From GCA-001735895 sp964488685 (GTDB taxonomy: Bacteria > Pseudomonadota > Gammaproteobacteria > GCA-001735895): DNA of 10,391 nt. The translations under genes and the position numbers were made by a program. Positions 1 through 7,865 of this stretch are shown one piece after another; the stretch's first letter is position 1, and every line of letters starts with the position of its first letter. Location: positions 1 through 10,391 of the forward strand of contig CAZAVY010000094.1 in the NCBI GenBank assembly GCA_964488685.1, given 5' to 3'. The notes beneath the pieces are model-generated. The model saw only the letters and a program-made list of their open reading frames with translations, searched no databases and had not been told where the DNA came from.

Positions 1-2
1 TT

Positions 3-231
<229 letters not shown>

Positions 232-245
<14 letters not shown>

Positions 246-3096
246 GATCACCGAGAACGAGATCGAACAGCTTGCTATCGAACGCCTGGAGGCGCTTGGC
301 TATCAGTACATCTACGCTCCGGATATTGCACCCGACAGTGATAATCCCGAGCGGGAACGCTTCGAGGATGTCATCTTAACCGAGCGGCTACGCACGGCGG
401 TTGCACGGATCAACCCATCCATCCCCGCCGAGGTGTGCGCCGACGCCATGCGCCAGGTATTACGGCTGAACTCGCCTGAACTAATCGCCAATAACGAAGC
501 CTTTCATCGCATGCTGACCGAAGGCATCCAGGTCAGTTACCCGGATAAGGGGCAGGAGCGTGGTGATCTGGTGTGGCTGATCGACTTCACTAACCCTGAA
601 AACAACGAGTTCGTCGTCGCCAATCAGTTCACCGTGATCGAAAACAACCAGAACAAGCGTCCCGACGTGATCCTGTTTGTCAATGGCCTTCCACTGGTGG
701 TGATCGAACTCAAGAACGCGGTCGATGAAAACGCCACCATCGACTCGGCCTACCAGCAACTGCAAACCTATAAAGCGGTCATTCCCGGCCTGTTCAACTA
801 CAACAGCCTGCTGATCATATCCGACGGACTCGAAGCCAAAGCCGGATCGCTGTCGGCGGGTTTGAGCCGTTTCATGGCGTGGAAAACCACGGATGGCAAG
901 CTCGAAGCATCGGCTCTGGTTAGCCAGCTCGAAACCTTGATTAACGGCATGCTGAACCCATCGACACTGCTCGACCTGGTGCGGCATTTCATCGTCTTCG
1001 AGAAAATGAAAAAGGAAGACCCGGAAACCGGCGTCATCACCATCAGCACGGTCAAGAAGCTGGCCGCCTATCATCAGTATTACGCGGTTAATGCGGCGGT
1101 TGCCTCGACACTGCGCGCCGCCGGTGAAGTCGAGTTACAGGCTGTGGCCGAAGCTCCTCTGATCTACAGCCTCGAAAACACCAACAAACAACCTACGGGT
1201 GACCGCAAGGCCGGAGTGGTCTGGCACACCCAGGGCAGCGGTAAATCGCTGTCGATGGTGTTTTACACCGGCAAGATCGTGCTCGCTTTGGACAATCCGA
1301 CCATTGTGATGATCACTGACCGCAACGATCTCGATGACCAGTTATTCGATACTTTCGCCGCCTGTACCCAGGTGTTGCGCCAGGAACCGAAGCAGGTTGA
1401 AGACCGCAAGGAGCTAAAGGATTTGCTTCGCATCGCTTCCGGTGGGGTAATTTTTACCACGATCCAGAAATTCCAGCCCGAAGAAGGCAATGTCTACGAG
1501 GAACTAACCGATCGCAGCAACGTCGTCGTGATCGCGGACGAAGCGCACCGTACCCAGTATGGGTTCACCGCCAAAACCGTGGACACGAAGAACGACGAGG
1601 GCAATGTGACCGGCAAAAAGATTGTCTACGGCTTTGCCAAATACCTGCGCGATGCCCTGCCTAACGCAACATATCTCGGCTTTACCGGCACTCCGATCGA
1701 GAAGACCGACGTTAATACACCCGCCGTATTCGGTAACTACGTTGACGTCTACGACATCGCCCAGGCGGTCGAGGATGGCGCGACCAAGCGCATATACTAC
1801 GAAAGCCGTCTGGCCAGGGTGACGCTTAGCGATGAAGGAAAAAAGTTGATTGCCGAGCTGGACGACGAGCTGGGCCAGGACGAACTCAGCGAAACACAGA
1901 AAGCCAAGACCAAATGGACGCAGATGGAAGCCCTGGTGGGCGCCCAGCAGCGTATCCACAATGTCGCCAGCGATATCATCACCCACTTTGAAGCACGCCA
2001 GGAGGTATTCGCCGGCAAGGGCATGATCGTGGCGATGTCACGCCGCATTGCCGCCGAGCTATACGACGAATTGGTCAAGCTCAGACCCGACTGGCATGCG
2101 GATGATCTGAACAAAGGCGTGGTCAAGGTGGTTATGACTGCATCATCGTCGGACGGCCCAAAAATGGCCAGGCACCATACCACCAAGCAGCAACGCAAGG
2201 CATTGGCCGAGCGTATGAAAGATCCGGACGATGAACTGAAACTGGTGATCGTGCGCGATATGTGGCTGACCGGATTCGATGCCCCTTGCCTGCATACACT
2301 GTATATCGACAAACCGATGAAAGGCCACAACCTGATGCAGGCCATCGCCAGGGTTAACCGGGTTTACGGCGACAAACCGGCCGGCCTGGTGGTCGATTAT
2401 CTCGGTATCGCTTCCGATCTCAAACAGGCGCTATCGTTTTACTCCGACGCGGGCGGCAAGGGCGATCCGATGTTGGCCCAGGAACAGGCCGTTCAACTGA
2501 TGCTGGAAAAGATCGAAGTGGTAGCAGGCATGTATCACGGTTTCCCCTACGAGGATTTTTTCGATGCTGATACCTCGCAAAAACTGTCGATGATCCTGGC
2601 AGCGGAAGATCATATTCTCGGCCTGGAAAACGGCAAGAAACGCTATATCGATGAAGTGATCGCGCTGTCGCAGGCATTCGCGATCGCGATACCACACGAA
2701 CAGGCCATGGACGCCAAGGATGAAATCGCATTCTTTCAGGCCGTCAAAGCTCGACTGGTGAAGTTCGANNNNNNNNNNNNNNNNNNNNNNNNNNNNNNNN
2801 NNNNNNNNNNNNNNNNNNNNNNNNNNNNNNNNNNNNNNNNNNNNNNNNNNNNNNNNNNNNNNNNNNNNATGCAGCAGGACCAGTTACGCGAACTCGCAAT
2901 CGTACTGTTTGAAAAGGTCAAAGCCAACGCCTCGATCGACTGGACCATCAAGGAAAGCGTGAAGGCGAAACTCAAGGTTATCGTTAAGCGAACGTTGCGA
3001 CAGTACGGTTATCCGCCCGATATGCAAAAGTTGGCGACCGAAACAGTGCTCAAGCAAGCCGAACTGTTGGCCAGTGAAATGGCTGCATCTCCTTAG
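232..3096 (+). CDS. hsdR: Type I restriction-modification system, R subunit (ATP-dependent translocase/endonuclease), with internal assembly gap
   Basis: This is the motor and nuclease subunit of a type I restriction complex, which pumps unmethylated DNA and cleaves it at a distance from the recognition site; it works with HsdM and HsdS. Visible motifs in order: PD-(D/E)xK nuclease (P144-D145, E159-L-K161) with the QxxxY motif Q176-Y180; Walker A TQGSGKS with K338; DEAH box 436-439; GFTGTP 483-488; and the helicase motif VI QAIARVNR 703-710. All catalytic residues are intact. The start at 232 follows GGGAG at 221-225 with suitable spacing; an ATG at 238 is an alternative. The start overlaps the upstream fic gene by 14 bp. 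A 100-N gap (2769-2868) replaces nominal residues 846-879. The frame agrees on both sides, and the end (IDWTIKESVKAKLKVIVKR, YGYPPD) is the normal family C-terminus. The nominal 954 residues are short for the family, so the gap probably hides more than 100 bases. Confidence 0.96.
2769..2868. other. Assembly gap (100 Ns) inside hsdR
   Basis: There are exactly 100 Ns, a conventional placeholder length in scaffolds. The gap falls between the ...FFQAVKARLVKF and ...LRELAIVLFEKVKANASIDW segments of HsdR. In relatives I know, these segments are separated by well over 100 residues rather than about 40, so the true missing length is probably several hundred bases. Confidence 0.95.
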
Positions 3097-3148
3097 ACAT
3101 GCTCCTACGGTTAAAATTGAAAACATGAACATCGCCGGTAAAACCAGG

Positions 3149-4093
3149 ATGCGTGCATTTGACATCATCGGCGATATCCACGGTTGTAGCTATACGCTTA
3201 AAAAACTACTGGAGCGGCTTGACTATGTCCCAGATTCAGTTGGTATATATCGTCATCCTGAACGCCGTGTGATATTTCTTGGTGACTTTATTGATCGAGG
3301 ACCGTTTCAAAAAGAGGTTCTGTTTATTGTTAGACCCATGATAGAGGCAGGAGCTGCAAGATCGGTTATGGGAAATCATGAGTACAATGCTATTACTTAT
3401 GCAACAGCAGATCAGGAAAACGGAGGTTTTTTACGGACGCATTCTGCAAAGAATCAGAAACAGCACAAGGCATTTCTGGATGCATATTCCGGTGACACCT
3501 CTGCATATAGAGACGTGATCGAATGGTTCAAAACCTTACCACTTTGGCTTGACCTTGATGAGGTCCGGATTATTCATGCCTGTTGGGATAAAGAAAAGAT
3601 CCGCAAGATCGGTTCGCCGGTGTTGACCGATGAATTGCTTCATGCATCCTGCGACAGAAGCCGATGGCAATATGAGGCAATCGAGACAATTTTGAAAGGC
3701 AAGGAAATACCTTTGCCTGACGGGCATGTTTTTTATGACAAGGATGGCAATCCAAGACACAACATCCGCGTGCGCTGGTGGGATCAGTCTGCGGGCAATT
3801 ACTCGACCGCTTTTCTGGGGCCGGAAAGCGCCCGCACCCATATCCCTGATGACGAGATTGCAGGTGATCATTTAATCGAATACTCTCACGATGAACCACC
3901 GGTATTTTTGGGACATTACTGGATGGAAGATACCCCTGTCCCACTGGCACCCAATATTGCATGTACCGATTATAGTGTTGCGAAACCTGGAGGGAGACTA
4001 GTGGCTTATCGGTGGGATGGTGAACAGAGATTGCAAAAAGATAAATATGTATGCGTTGACAGAGTTGAGAAGGCCGAAGTATCTGGTATCTAA
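3149..4093 (+). CDS. Metallophosphoesterase of the PPP (calcineurin-like) superfamily
   Basis: From the ATG at 3149 this is a 314-residue protein with the full two-metal phosphoesterase motif set: GDIHG (D9, H11), GDFIDRG (D46, D49, R50), GNHE (N76, H77, E78), and the later metal-ligand histidines in RIIHACWD (H143) and FLGHYW (H256). It is a full-length bacterial PPP-type protein, distantly like ApaH and PrpE; its substrate (phosphoprotein, dinucleotide polyphosphate or other) cannot be read from the sequence. No signal peptide or membrane segment is seen, so it is probably cytoplasmic. The start is uncertain: in-frame ATG at 3125 and GTG at 3074 also exist, but none has a good ribosome-binding site. 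3149 is preferred because the conserved region begins four codons later. It lies 52 bp after hsdR on the same strand and may be co-transcribed. Its codons are visibly more AT-rich than those of hsdR, suggesting a different origin or recent acquisition. Confidence 0.9.
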   Translation: MRAFDIIGDIHGCSYTLKKLLERLDYVPDSVGIYRHPERRVIFLGDFIDRGPFQKEVLFIVRPMIEAGAARSVMGNHEYNAITYATADQENGGFLRTHSAKNQKQHKAFLDAYSGDTSAYRDVIEWFKTLPLWLDLDEVRIIHACWDKEKIRKIGSPVLTDELLHASCDRSRWQYEAIETILKGKEIPLPDGHVFYDKDGNPRHNIRVRWWDQSAGNYSTAFLGPESARTHIPDDEIAGDHLIEYSHDEPPVFLGHYWMEDTPVPLAPNIACTDYSVAKPGGRLVAYRWDGEQRLQKDKYVCVDRVEKAEVSGI

Positions 4094-4101
4094 CCATCGA
4101 G

Positions 4102-4120
4102 AAAAATGAGGGTGATTTTT
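4102..4120 (+). other. Weak AT-only hairpin after the phosphoesterase gene
   Basis: AAAAAT (4102-4107) can pair with ATTTTT (4115-4120) across a 7-base loop, nine bases after the stop codon, with further T-rich sequence just beyond. The stem contains no G-C pair, so it is a poor intrinsic terminator. It is listed only as the best terminator candidate at this end of the gene. Confidence 0.25.
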
Positions 4121-4126
4121 ACTTTT

Positions 4127-4158
4127 AGTAGTACGCTTAGTAGTACGCTTAGTAGTAC
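4127..4158. repeat. 12-bp tandem direct repeat, about 2.7 copies
   Basis: The unit AGTAGTACGCTT is present perfectly at 4127-4138 and 4139-4150, followed by a partial copy AGTAGTAC at 4151-4158. A further isolated GTACGCTT occurs at 4299-4306. Short direct repeats of this size close to an integration core are typical of arm-type binding sites for tyrosine integrases; that role is inferred from the neighbouring tRNA-end-like sequence. There are no spacers of CRISPR type. Confidence 0.8.
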
Positions 4159-4210
4159 CATCTAATATTATCAGTTGTTAGTTCATTACAATTCAATAAC
4201 TTATACCTTC

Positions 4211-4231
4211 CGTTCAATTCCCGCCGTCCCA
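4211..4231 (+). other. tRNA/tmRNA 3'-end-like fragment, candidate attachment site
   Basis: GTTCAATTCCCGCCG (4212-4226) reads like the T-loop (TTCAATT), the 3' half of the T-stem and the beginning of the acceptor strand of a tRNA or tmRNA. It closely resembles the 3' end of gammaproteobacterial ssrA. No 5' half is present: the bases just before it cannot form the T-stem, and no CCA follows. Such orphan 3' ends are what integrases leave at the far end of an inserted element. In this orientation the element would lie to the left, and the intact RNA gene further left on the + strand. This is a plausible but unproven reading. Confidence 0.4.
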
Positions 4232-4236
4232 GTTTC

Positions 4237-4253
4237 AGGTTCAAAGAGAACCT
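4237..4253 (+). other. Small hairpin next to the candidate attachment site
   Basis: AGGTTC (4237-4242) and GAACCT (4248-4253) form a perfect 6-bp stem around a 5-base loop, followed by TTTAAAAA. It could be a weak terminator or part of the recombination region; the sequence does not distinguish these. Confidence 0.35.
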
Positions 4254-4325
4254 TTAAAAACCCGAAAACCTTTGTAATTTAATCGCTTATTCGCTGTTGT
4301 ACGCTTTTCTTTTGGTTTCGTATAT

Positions 4326-4346
4326 CGGTGCGCTGAAAGCGAACCG
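4326..4346 (+). other. Hairpin in the region upstream of katG
   Basis: CGGT-G-CGCT (4326-4334) pairs with AGCG-A-ACCG (4338-4346) around a GAA loop, giving eight pairs with one G.A mismatch. No T-tract follows, so it is not an intrinsic terminator. It lies about 65 bp upstream of the likely katG -10 box. Confidence 0.35.
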
Positions 4347-4369
4347 CACGACATTACTGCTAACGATTC

Positions 4370-4417
4370 ATAGAGTTTCTCGTTATTTACACAAGCAATT
4401 GATTAGATAAATATAAT
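4370..4417 (+). promoter_or_regulatory. Likely katG promoter with possible OxyR site
   Basis: A perfect -10 hexamer TATAAT lies at 4412-4417, about 80 bp before the katG ATG, with no good -35 hexamer at 16-18 bp. Activator-dependent promoters often look like this. Just upstream, four 4-base elements spaced by 7 bases (ATAG 4370-4373, CGTT 4381-4384, CAAG 4392-4395, TTAG 4403-4406) match the OxyR pattern ATAG-N7-CTAT-N7-ATAG-N7-CTAT at 10 of 16 positions. OxyR sites are degenerate and katG is a classic OxyR target, but this match is weak. The -10 call is more reliable than the operator. Confidence 0.45.
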
Positions 4418-4440
4418 TAATTTGTTAAAACGCTACCAGT

Positions 4441-4455
4441 GGAGTAAATATGTAG
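4441..4455 (+). promoter_or_regulatory. Start-stop mini-ORF (AUG-UAG) in the katG leader
   Basis: GGAG (4441-4444) stands five bases before ATG (4450-4452), which is followed immediately by the stop TAG (4453-4455). A ribosome could initiate and terminate without elongating, 44 bases upstream of the katG start and downstream of the predicted transcription start. This may be chance; the good Shine-Dalgarno spacing is what makes it notable. Confidence 0.3.
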
Positions 4456-4498
4456 CCCCTAGCAGCAGTAATTCGCGAACAAGACCGGAGATATCGAT

Positions 4499-6661
4499 AT
4501 GACAGAAAACAGCAATTGCCCTTTTAACCACGCAGCTGGCGACGGCAAGTCGAACCGAGACTGGTGGCCGAACCAGTTACGGCTGGATATCCTGCGCCAG
4601 CATTCTTCCAAGTCCAACCCGATGGACGAGGATTTCAACTACGCAGAAGAGTTCAAGAGCCTGGATCTCAAGGCTGTGAAGAAAGATCTCGTTGGACTGA
4701 TGACCGATTCACAGGACTGGTGGCCAGCAGATTACGGCCACTACGGGCCTTTTTTCATTCGCATGGCCTGGCACAGCGCGGGTACCTACCGCACTAACGA
4801 CGGTCGGGGCGGCGCAGGAACGGGTAACCAGCGCTTTGCGCCCATCAACAGTTGGCCTGACAATGTAAATCTGGATAAAGCTCGCAGGCTGCTGTGGCCG
4901 ATCAAGCAGAAGTACGGCCGGAAATTATCCTGGGCCGACCTGATGATTCTCGCAGGCAATGTCGCTCTGGAATCGATGGGATTCAAGACCTTCGGTTTCG
5001 CCGGCGGACGTGAGGACATCTGGGAGCCGGAAAAAGATATCTACTGGGGCGCCGAGGATACCTGGCTGGACGACGAACGCTATTCCGGCGAGCGGGACCT
5101 GGAAAATCCTCTCGCCGCTGTTCAGATGGGTTTGATTTACGTGAATCCGGAAGGGCCGAACGGCGAACCGGATCCAGTCGCGTCCGGTCGGGACGTTCGG
5201 GAGACGTTCGCACGCATGGCGATGAACGACGAGGAGACGGTCGCGCTCACCGCTGGTGGACACACCTTTGGCAAATGCCACGGCGCTGGCGATGCGGCGC
5301 TGGTCGATGCTGAACCCGAGGCTGCTGGTATGGAACAGCAGGGCCTGGGCTGGAAGAACAGTCATGGCAGCGGTAAAGGTGGTGATCAGATCGGTAGCGG
5401 TCTGGAAGGTTCGTGGACGCCGACCCCGACACAGTGGGACAACAGCTATCTGGACATGCTGTTCGGCAATGAGTGGGAGTTGACGAAAAGCCCGGCTGGC
5501 GCCTTTCAGTGGACACCGAAGGATGAGACTGATGGCAATCTCGCGCCCGCCGCTGCCGATTCGTCGAAACGGGTTCCGATCATCATGACTACCGCAGACA
5601 TGGCGATGCGGATGGATCCGGCCTATGAACCGATTGCGCGGCGCTTCCAGCAGAATCCGGACGAGTTCGCAGACGCGTTTGCCCGCGCGTGGTTCAAGCT
5701 GACCCACCGTGACATGGGCCCTCGCGCACGCTATCTTGGTCCGGAAGTTCCTGCCGAAGAACTGATTTGGCAGGACCCGATCCCTGCGGTCGATCATGAA
5801 CTGATCGATGACGAGGACGTCGCCACCCTCAAGGGTAAAATCCTTGATTCGGGTCTGTCTGTCTCCGAGCTGGTTTCAACCGCCTGGGGGTCGGCTTCTA
5901 CATTCCGCGGCTCCGACATGCGTGGCGGTGCAAACGGTGCTCGCATTCACCTGGCGCCTCAGAAAGGCTGGGAAGTCAACCAGCCGGATCAGTTGGCGAA
6001 AGTGCTGCAGACTCTCGAAGGAATACAGGGTGAGTATAACAAGAAGGTTTCTATGGCTGACCTGATCGTGTTGGCAGGTTGCGCGGGCGTTGAGAAAGCG
6101 GCACGGAATGCCGGTCACAATGCGACAGTTCCGTTCACGCCGGGACGCATGGACGCCTCGCAGGAGCAAACCGATGTCGAGTCTCTCTCCTTTCTGGAGC
6201 CGGCCGCAGATGGTTTCCGCAACTACCTCAAGACCGATTACACCGTATCGGCCGAACAGTTGCTGGTCGACCGGGCACAATTGCTGACCTTGACTCCGCC
6301 TGAGATGACGGTGCTGGTTGGCGGCATGCGCGTCTTGAATACCAACTTCGACCAGTCCCGACTCGGTGTCTTCACCAACCAGCCAGAGGTACTGACCAAT
6401 GACTTCTTCGTCAACCTGCTTGACATGGGTACGACGTGGAAAGCAACCTCGGAAGACGAAGACGTCTTTGAAGGGCGTGACCGCTTAACGGATGAACTTA
6501 AGTGGACCGGCACTCGTGTCGATCTGATCTTCGGTTCAAACTCCGAGCTCCGCGCCCTGGCTGAAGTCTACGCAAGTGCAGACTCACAGGAGCAGTTTGT
6601 CCATGACTTCGTGACGGCCTGGAACAAGGTGATGAACCTGGATCGCTTTGACCTCGCCTAA
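4499..6661 (+). CDS. katG: Catalase-peroxidase (hydroperoxidase I)
   Basis: This cytoplasmic, heme-b, bifunctional enzyme breaks down hydrogen peroxide (catalase) and oxidises organic donors (peroxidase). The 720-residue length is normal and the gene is complete. The distal heme pocket IRMAWHSAG gives R88, W91 and H92. The Met-Tyr-Trp crosslink needed for catalase activity is represented by W91, Y214 (GLIYVNPEG) and M240 (ARMAMND). The proximal side has H255 (GGHTFGK), W306 and D367, and the mobile arginine that supports catalase turnover is R404 (THRDMGP). S300 corresponds to the well-known Ser315 of the Mycobacterium tuberculosis enzyme. The C-terminal half is the usual degenerate heme-less duplicate (from about 440), with AWGSASTFRGSDMRGG as its counterpart of the distal helix. 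The start follows GGAG at 4487-4490 with 8-base spacing. It appears to be a single-gene unit with its own promoter, and it lies just outside the putative right end of an integrated element. Confidence 0.98.
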   Translation: MTENSNCPFNHAAGDGKSNRDWWPNQLRLDILRQHSSKSNPMDEDFNYAEEFKSLDLKAVKKDLVGLMTDSQDWWPADYGHYGPFFIRMAWHSAGTYRTNDGRGGAGTGNQRFAPINSWPDNVNLDKARRLLWPIKQKYGRKLSWADLMILAGNVALESMGFKTFGFAGGREDIWEPEKDIYWGAEDTWLDDERYSGERDLENPLAAVQMGLIYVNPEGPNGEPDPVASGRDVRETFARMAMNDEETVALTAGGHTFGKCHGAGDAALVDAEPEAAGMEQQGLGWKNSHGSGKGGDQIGSGLEGSWTPTPTQWDNSYLDMLFGNEWELTKSPAGAFQWTPKDETDGNLAPAAADSSKRVPIIMTTADMAMRMDPAYEPIARRFQQNPDEFADAFARAWFKLTHRDMGPRARYLGPEVPAEELIWQDPIPAVDHELIDDEDVATLKGKILDSGLSVSELVSTAWGSASTFRGSDMRGGANGARIHLAPQKGWEVNQPDQLAKVLQTLEGIQGEYNKKVSMADLIVLAGCAGVEKAARNAGHNATVPFTPGRMDASQEQTDVESLSFLEPAADGFRNYLKTDYTVSAEQLLVDRAQLLTLTPPEMTVLVGGMRVLNTNFDQSRLGVFTNQPEVLTNDFFVNLLDMGTTWKATSEDEDVFEGRDRLTDELKWTGTRVDLIFGSNSELRALAEVYASADSQEQFVHDFVTAWNKVMNLDRFDLA

Positions 6662-6728
6662 ACTTGGCAACCACGTCTTCGAGGGATTCTAAAGCGTATA
6701 TAGTTCGATTTTCGCTGTCCCGTCAAAA

Positions 6729-6762
6729 ACTGAAAGGCCTGCATTTATGTGGGCCTTTCAGT
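6729..6762 (-). terminator. Strong hairpin with T-tract on the minus strand, 3' of katG
   Basis: ACTGAAAGGCC (6729-6739) and GGCCTTTCAGT (6752-6762) form a perfect 11-bp stem, extendable inward by two wobble and two Watson-Crick pairs to a 4-base loop. On the minus strand the stem is followed directly by TTTTTG, a canonical intrinsic terminator for leftward transcription. On the + strand the following bases (ATATGG) are not T-rich, so it would act on katG mRNA only as a weak terminator or a 3'-end stabiliser. Confidence 0.65.
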
Positions 6763-6797
6763 ATATGGAGAAATTGAAATGGATGCGAAAAAAACGA

Positions 6798-6823
6798 CAG
6801 GCTACCGGCATGCCTGGTGCCTG
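6798..6823 (-). terminator. Second minus-strand terminator-like hairpin
   Basis: CAGGC (6798-6802) pairs with GCCTG (6819-6823), and ACCGG (6804-6808) pairs with CCTGGT through two symmetric single-base bulges around a CATG loop. On the minus strand the stem is followed by TCG and then seven Ts (complement of the A-run at 6788-6794). It therefore has the same orientation as the neighbouring stronger hairpin. The T-tract is a little distant from the stem, so function is less certain. Confidence 0.4.
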
Positions 6824-6937
6824 AGATTTGAGTGGATTGTTCGACGCAAAGGATAAGTGGCGCACGCCTTAATTTCTCTTTTTCTTTATCGCTAACAGGG
6901 GGATAATGACACTTCGGATTGTCCGCTAAAGAATAAA

Positions 6938-7825
6938 ATGCAAAAAGCAAACTGTGCGATCGTGTTCACCGATGTGAGTGGAAGTACTAACATGTACGAT
7001 CAGCTGGGTGATGAAGTTGCCAAGCAAATCATCGATAAATGCCTGGACCAGCTGCAGGTTGTAACCGAAACCCACGGCGGTACTGTTATCAAGAAAATTG
7101 GCGATGAGTTGATGTGTCGCTTTGATTCCGCGGCAGCAGCGATATCCGCAGCGCGGGTATCGCAATCCGAAATCAGCACGTTTCAGGCCCATGGAAATAC
7201 GCGACTTTCAATTCGTACCGGTATCCATTTTGGCGAAGTGATCGAAGACGATAACGATATATTCGGTGATGCAGTGAATGTTGCGGCGCGTATGGCGGGT
7301 ATTGCCAAAGGCGGTCAGGTGATTACAACCGCTGAAACTATCGAAGGATTACCACCTGAACTCAGTGCCCAGGTGCGCCAGATCGATATTGCCAAGGTTA
7401 AAGGTAAACAGGGAAAACTCGCGGTCTATGAAGTCATCTGGGAGCAAGGGTCTGCGGTAACCAGGGTGGCGACCGAACTGCTATTACGTAGCGCCGCCAA
7501 ACCAACCCGGCTGCGACTTAGTCTGGGTCCAATAACCTGTGAGCTCGAAAACGATAGTCACAGCATTAGTATCGGTCGTGCCGATGATTGCGACCTTGTC
7601 ATCGACACTGCACTCGCGTCTCGCAAACATGCCTATTGCGAGTTACGCCGCAATAAATTCCTGATTGTCGATCAGGGAACCAACGGCACTTATGTTTCCA
7701 GTGCGGGTGGTGACGAAGTATATCTGCGCCGGGAGGAAATGGTTTTGCAGGGCAAGGGGAAAATCAGCCTGGGCAAGCCAATCGCTGAAACCGATGCCGC
7801 GGATATTATTCATTTCGAGTGCTGA
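6938..7825 (+). CDS. Class III adenylate cyclase with C-terminal FHA domain
   Basis: This 295-residue protein has no membrane segment. Residues ~5-165 are a class III nucleotide cyclase catalytic domain that would make cAMP from ATP. The two metal-binding aspartates are D12 (FTDVSGST) and D56 (KKIGDE), the purine-recognising pair is K52 and D107 (NDIFGD), and the transition-state residues are N114 and R118 (VNVAARM). The Lys/Asp pair favours ATP over GTP. Residues ~190-290 are a forkhead-associated domain with G213-R214, S228-R229-x-H231 and N249-G-T251, the residues that bind phosphothreonine. The order cyclase-FHA, followed 39 bp later by a Ser/Thr kinase, suggests that the kinase or its targets recruit or switch the cyclase. 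The ribosome-binding site is weak (AAAGA about 5 bases before the ATG). A GATAAT box at 6902-6907 could be its -10, but no clear -35 is seen. No HAMP, GAF or response-regulator input domain is present. Confidence 0.93.
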   Translation: MQKANCAIVFTDVSGSTNMYDQLGDEVAKQIIDKCLDQLQVVTETHGGTVIKKIGDELMCRFDSAAAAISAARVSQSEISTFQAHGNTRLSIRTGIHFGEVIEDDNDIFGDAVNVAARMAGIAKGGQVITTAETIEGLPPELSAQVRQIDIAKVKGKQGKLAVYEVIWEQGSAVTRVATELLLRSAAKPTRLRLSLGPITCELENDSHSISIGRADDCDLVIDTALASRKHAYCELRRNKFLIVDQGTNGTYVSSAGGDEVYLRREEMVLQGKGKISLGKPIAETDAADIIHFEC

Positions 7826-7852
7826 ACCACCTCTTCGGAACTCACTCTACGC

Positions 7853-7865
7853 TATAATACAGCGA
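7853..7865 (+). promoter_or_regulatory. TATAAT box placed for leaderless transcription of the kinase gene
   Basis: A perfect -10 hexamer TATAAT lies at 7853-7858, six bases before the kinase ATG at 7865. Transcription starts about seven bases after a -10 box, that is, at or next to the A of the ATG. No Shine-Dalgarno sequence precedes the ATG. No good -35 and no TG extension are visible, so activity is uncertain. Confidence 0.4.

Noticed and set aside
481..1074. Minus-strand open frame (197 residues) opposite hsdR
   Set aside because: It covers the nuclease-domain coding region of hsdR, has no recognisable domain and behaves as a shadow frame.
3074..3148. Longer phosphoesterase start at GTG 3074 (25 extra residues)
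   Set aside because: This would overlap the end of hsdR by 23 bp and add residues with no family resemblance; the conserved region starts four codons after the ATG at 3149.
4127..4158. CRISPR-like repeat
   Set aside because: The units are 12 bp and directly adjacent with no spacers, and no cas genes are present.
4106..4165. 19-residue open frame with SSTL repeats over the 12-bp tandem repeat
   Set aside because: The repeat length is a multiple of three, so the frame stays open by default; there is no ribosome-binding site and the product would be trivial.
4925..5797. Long minus-strand open frame (290 residues) opposite katG
   Set aside because: It lies wholly within the well-supported katG gene, its translation is Arg/Pro/His-rich without recognisable motifs, and it is explained by codon bias of the + strand gene.
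6723..6950. Minus-strand 75-residue open frame across the katG-cyclase spacer
   Set aside because: It runs through both hairpins, overlaps the cyclase start, and shows no ribosome-binding site or recognisable protein features. A non-coding minus-strand RNA is the better hypothesis if anything is transcribed.
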